This document shows positions 60,889 to 64,000 of a stretch of 64,000 bases of DNA, piece after piece. This DNA is from JABDKH01 sp963768565 (lineage in GTDB: Bacteria; Bacteroidota; Rhodothermia; Rhodothermales; JABDKH01): NCBI GenBank assembly GCA_963768565.1, contig CAVYIO010000015.1, forward strand, positions 231,182-295,181, written 5' to 3'. Every line of letters begins with the position of its first letter. Within the stretch, counting starts at the first letter, position 1. A program made the translations under genes and the position numbers. The notes beneath the pieces are model-generated. The model was not told the DNA's origin. It did no database searches and saw only the letters and a list, made by a program, of their open reading frames with translations.

Positions 60889-61345
60889 CTAGTATCGCTT
60901 CAGCGCGAAAACTCCCGCCAGCGCCACAGCAAGGACGCCGATCGCGATGATCACCCACGACATGTCGAGCTCGCCGGCACCACCCGCCTCCGTGTAGAAG
61001 AACACGAGCCCTCCGAGCAGAAGAGCCAGCAGGCCCACAGGTATCGAGATCCGGGACAACGCATTCACGCTGCGACCACTCCACGGACTTACTGGCGAGC
61101 GCCACCAGATCCTGGTAGAACGGCTTCCGATCCTCAAACCAGTCCTTCCTGAGCCCCTCACTCAACACGGTGCGGGCGTCCTCGGAAATGTCCCTGCGAT
61201 CACTCTCGGTGAGCCGTACCAGCATCGTGTGCGCCTGCTGGGCGTCGCGCTTGCATTCATAACCGGCGAGTAGCTTCAGGGCCGCTGCCAGCTCTTTGTG
61301 GTCGTCGTTGGATGTCGCCCGATTGTGGATTACTGGTACGAACAT
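60889..61345 (-). CDS. Hypothetical small membrane protein (one frameshift)
   Basis: From ATG at 61345 the product reads HKELAAALKLLAGYECKRDA, MLVRLTESDRRDISEDARTV and FYQDLVALASKSVEW; near 61075 the frame shifts and continues SRISIPVGLLALLLGGLVFF and MSWVIIAIGVLAVALAGVFA, two membrane helices, to TAG at 60889. About 151 residues: a helical cytoplasmic domain and a C-terminal hairpin of two helices. The start is uncertain because the frame is open upstream. I do not recognise the family. Confidence 0.5.
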
Positions 61346-61551
61346 GAGAATCACCTTCAGTCGGTCGTCATGCTTTCGTGCTGTGTTCTGGTCGCCGGCA
61401 AGGTAGGAGTTCCGGTGGCGTATTCCCGCGATGCAATCCCTGCCTTTTCCCGTCGGCCCGGGCGATAACGCGTACATACCGAAACTGCACATCCGACGGC
61501 CTCGTACCGATGTTGACGCACCTTCAGTCACTCCCAAACCTTTCCGATCCA

Positions 61552-63201
61552 ATGCGCATCACTCTCACTATCGTTCTGCTTCTGCACGGCACAGATTGCA
61601 CTATCTCAACCTGCTCTTCCGGAGTCACCCGTTCGGTACGATACGGACCTTCTGGCCCCATCGTTTCACCAGGGTACGCAGGGCCGCGTTGTCCGCCGCA
61701 ATTCCTGACTGGCACCGTTGGCGTCATTTTCGGCGCCGCCGAGCGCAACCGGGAAAACGATGTCTCCTTCGAGTATCGCCAGTCGAGCGACCTCTACTAT
61801 CTGACCGGCACAACGGAGTCGGGTAGTGTACTGCTGCTGGCACCGGGCGGTATTGAAGTCGACGGTGAGATCGTAACGGAGGTATTGATGGTACCGTCCC
61901 GAAACCCGATGATGGAGTCGGTCACCGGACGTCGGTTCGGCGTCGAGCGCGCGAAGGCTCAACTCGGTGTACAGATGGCGGTCGGTAACGATCGCTTTGA
62001 GGAGATTGTGGGCGGGCTGGCCGAGCGGGAGGACATTCGGTTCGCGCATCTTGCGCTGCCCGAAGGTGTTGCGGAGGCGTCGGAGTTGTTCGAGCAGGTA
62101 AATTTCTTCAGACAGGTTGCGAATCCTCTGGTGCTTGAAACTACCGGGACGGATGGCGCGCATGGCGGGGCAGTACATGATGATGGCAGATGCCGACCAG
62201 TTCGATCGGCTGAAGATGTTCGCGACATCGCGTCTACAGGCGGACAACTTCGAGGGCACGTCACGCGACATGTTTGACGCCCTCGTTGCGGCACAGACGT
62301 ATGACGACTGGATCGCATGGAGGCGAGAAAATATCGATTCACAGTATGCGGACGGGATGACGCTTCAGGCTGCACTGGCGCAGCTCCGGATGGTGAAGAC
62401 CGACGACGAGATCGCCCTCATGCAGCGCGCCATTGATATTACCGCCGCTGCGCACCGCGAAGCGATGAAGTCAATTGAGCCCGGCATGCACGAGTATGAG
62501 ATCGAGGCTCTCATCGAATATGTGTTTCGGAGAAATGGTGCCGAGTACACGGGCTTTCCGAGTATTGTGGGCAGCGGGGAGAATTCGACAGTACTCCATT
62601 ACGAGAGCAACCGGCGACGAATGGAGGCGAACGACGTAGTCGTGATGGACATCGGGGCGGAGTACCACGGCTACAGCGCGGACATCACGCGCACCGTACC
62701 CGTCGATGGCACGTTTTCTCCGGAGCAGAAGTCGCTCTATGAACTCGTACTTCTCGCTCAGAACGCGGGCATCGATGCCTCCCGGGCCGGCAATATGTTC
62801 AACGATCCGGATGCCGCGGCGCGTGCCGTGATCTCCGACGGACTGGTGGAGCTGGGTCTGATCGGCACCGCGGAAGAGTCGCGGCGCTTCTTTGTTCACG
62901 GAACCAGTCACTACCTGGGCCTCTATGTCCACGACGTCGGCGACTACGGCCGCTACGACCGGGCACGGTGATCACCGTCGAACCCGGCATCTACGTTCCG
63001 CCTGCCGACGACGTCGATCCGAAGTGGTGGAACATCGGAATCCGGATTGAGGATGACGTGCTGATCACGGAAGGCGATCCGGTCGTGCTGTCCGCGAAGG
63101 CACCCAAAACGGTGAGTGAGATCGAAACTCTGATGGCCGCGAAGGGTCTGGGCAATGAAAAAGCCGGACTCGTCGATGTGCATGGAGCGGAGCACGACTA
63201 G
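61552..63201 (+). CDS. M24B metallopeptidase (Xaa-Pro aminopeptidase-like), exported (four frameshifts)
   Basis: About 549 residues, split by shifts near 61600, 61725, 62150 and 62965. The N-terminus (MRITLTIVLLL...) looks like a signal peptide; PSFHQGRRAALSAAIPD then GTVGVIFGAAERNRENDVSF and QSSDLYYLTG are the creatinase/prolidase N-terminal domain. The catalytic 'pita-bread' domain carries all metal ligands: the two Asp in MDIGAEYHGYSADITRT, the His in SHYLGLYVHD, and the Glu residues in TVEPGIYVP and GIRIEDDVLIT. It should cleave an N-terminal residue before proline, using two metal ions, in the periplasm. It ends in HGAEHD and converges with the glycyl radical enzyme gene. Confidence 0.88.
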
Positions 63202-63240
63202 CATTCGATCCGAGCACTTCCGCGGGGTCAACGTCCGTTC

Positions 63241-64000
63241 CTAGATCGCCATGTGCTCGGTCCGCCGGATGATCTCGTTCTGCAGGTCCTCACCCAGATC
63301 GACGAAGTAGTCGCTGTAGCCGGCGACGCGGACGATGAGGTCCGAATACTTCTCCGGATGCTGTTGTGCCTCGCGAAGGATACCGGCCGTCACGACGTTG
63401 AACTGGATGTGATGCCCGTCCATCGTGAAGTACGATCGCACCAGGTGCATGAGCTTCTCCACACCACTCGGGTCGCTGAGGAATTCAGGCGTAAACTTCT
63501 GATTCAACAGCGTCCCACCCGTCCTCAGATGGTCGATCTTGGCGGCAGACTTGAGCACCGCCGTGGGGCCGCTGCGGTCCGCACCCTGGACGGGCGACAC
63601 TCCCTCCGATAGCGGTTCGCCTGCCAGTCTTCCGTCCGGTGTCGCTCCGACGACGCTGCCGAAGTACACGTGACTGGTGGTCGGAAGAAGATTGATGCGA
63701 TGATGCCCGCCTTTCGTATTCGGCCGGCCGTCGACGGCATCGAAGAACGCCTCAAAGACAAGCTTCATGACGTCGTCCGCATCGTCATCGTCGTTTCCAT
63801 ATCGCGGCGTTTCCTCCAGAAGCGCGGATCGGAGGTCGTCAGATCCAGAGAAGTTGGCCGCAAGCGCTCCAAGCAACGTCTCCATACTCGTTGATCGGCG
63901 GTCGAAGACGTGATACTTGATGGCCGACAGCGAGTCGGTGATTGTCCCGAGGCCGACACCCTGGATGTACGACGAATTGTAGCGTGCGCCACCCGCGTCG
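63241..64000 (-). CDS. Glycyl radical enzyme, C-terminal part (cut by window edge)
   Basis: The frame is open from 64000 down to TAG at 63241, giving 252 residues of C-terminal sequence. Family blocks are YNSSYIQGVGLGTITDSLSA, HVYFGSVVGATPDGRLAGEP, GTLLNQKFTPEFLSDPSGVE and, 30 residues from the end, IVRVAGYSDYFVDLG, whose Gly is the radical site (RVxGY). This places it among the pyruvate formate-lyase-like dehydratases/lyases (4-hydroxyproline, diol or choline type); the substrate-defining and active-site Cys regions are outside the window. It needs a radical-SAM activase, which is not in the window and may lie upstream past the right edge. It implies anaerobic or microaerobic metabolism. Confidence 0.9.
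   Translation of the reverse strand, partial: DAGGARYNSSYIQGVGLGTITDSLSAIKYHVFDRRSTSMETLLGALAANFSGSDDLRSALLEETPRYGNDDDDADDVMKLVFEAFFDAVDGRPNTKGGHHRINLLPTTSHVYFGSVVGATPDGRLAGEPLSEGVSPVQGADRSGPTAVLKSAAKIDHLRTGGTLLNQKFTPEFLSDPSGVEKLMHLVRSYFTMDGHHIQFNVVTAGILREAQQHPEKYSDLIVRVAGYSDYFVDLGEDLQNEIIRRTEHMAI

Noticed and set aside
1..64000. tRNA and rRNA genes
   Set aside because: No cloverleaf with a GGTTCGAATCC-type arm and no ribosomal RNA core sequence was recognised by eye on either strand; a covariance-model scan would settle this.

Overview
The window is GC-rich and looks like a member of the Bacteroidota/Rhodothermota side of the FCB group, most likely a Rhodothermales-type marine bacterium. 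The reasons are two C-terminal type IX secretion (T9SS) sorting domains (with the NYPNPFNPSTTIEL and GFPNPF signatures), a glutaminyl-tRNA synthetase, and a large set of transmembrane Ser/Thr kinases that begin with the ISHYR N-terminus. The taxonomic call is an inference; no rRNA or tRNA gene is visible here.

Left flank (1-13323). The start of glnS (running off the left edge) is followed by an intergenic block of 126-bp tandem repeats and a nine-repeat DUF5666 T9SS cargo protein with its own terminator. Next comes a minus-strand cluster, read from right to left: a lipoprotein with a carboxypeptidase-regulatory-like domain, a GAF-AAA+-Fis sigma-54 activator, a Ser/Thr kinase with PEGA repeats, a six-kelch T9SS protein and a DUF5683-like protein. 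Several of these overlap by 4 bases (ATGA or TTGA), so they read as one signalling operon. Small unknown genes and a secreted alpha/beta hydrolase fill the rest.

Centre (13546-51216). Fourteen paralogous receptor kinases (here STK1-STK14) lie head to tail on the plus strand, over about 37.7 kb. Thirteen have a cytoplasmic kinase domain, one transmembrane helix and a TolB/PD40-type beta-propeller. One (STK10) has a TolB/FlgO-like domain plus TPRs instead. Many neighbours overlap by ATGA/GTGA or are spaced by a few bases. Kinase halves are very similar, and nearly identical at DNA level in STK3/STK4, while the sensor halves diverge sharply after the transmembrane segment. A fifteenth member (STK15, TPR type) sits at 58454-60828, separated from the array by a convergent operon.

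Right flank. A minus-strand operon encodes TetR regulator, TolC-like outer-membrane channel, HlyD-like lipoprotein, two ABC ATPases and two ABC-2 permeases (YbhGFSR-like tripartite efflux). STK15, a small membrane protein, an M24B Xaa-Pro peptidase and the C-terminal part of a glycyl radical enzyme (running off the right edge) complete the window.

Reading-frame quality. About half of the real genes, of every functional class and on both strands, carry one or more single-base frameshifts that, when corrected, restore exactly the family sequence. I read these mainly as assembly/sequencing indels (mostly +1), and give such genes as full-length CDS spans with the shift positions stated.
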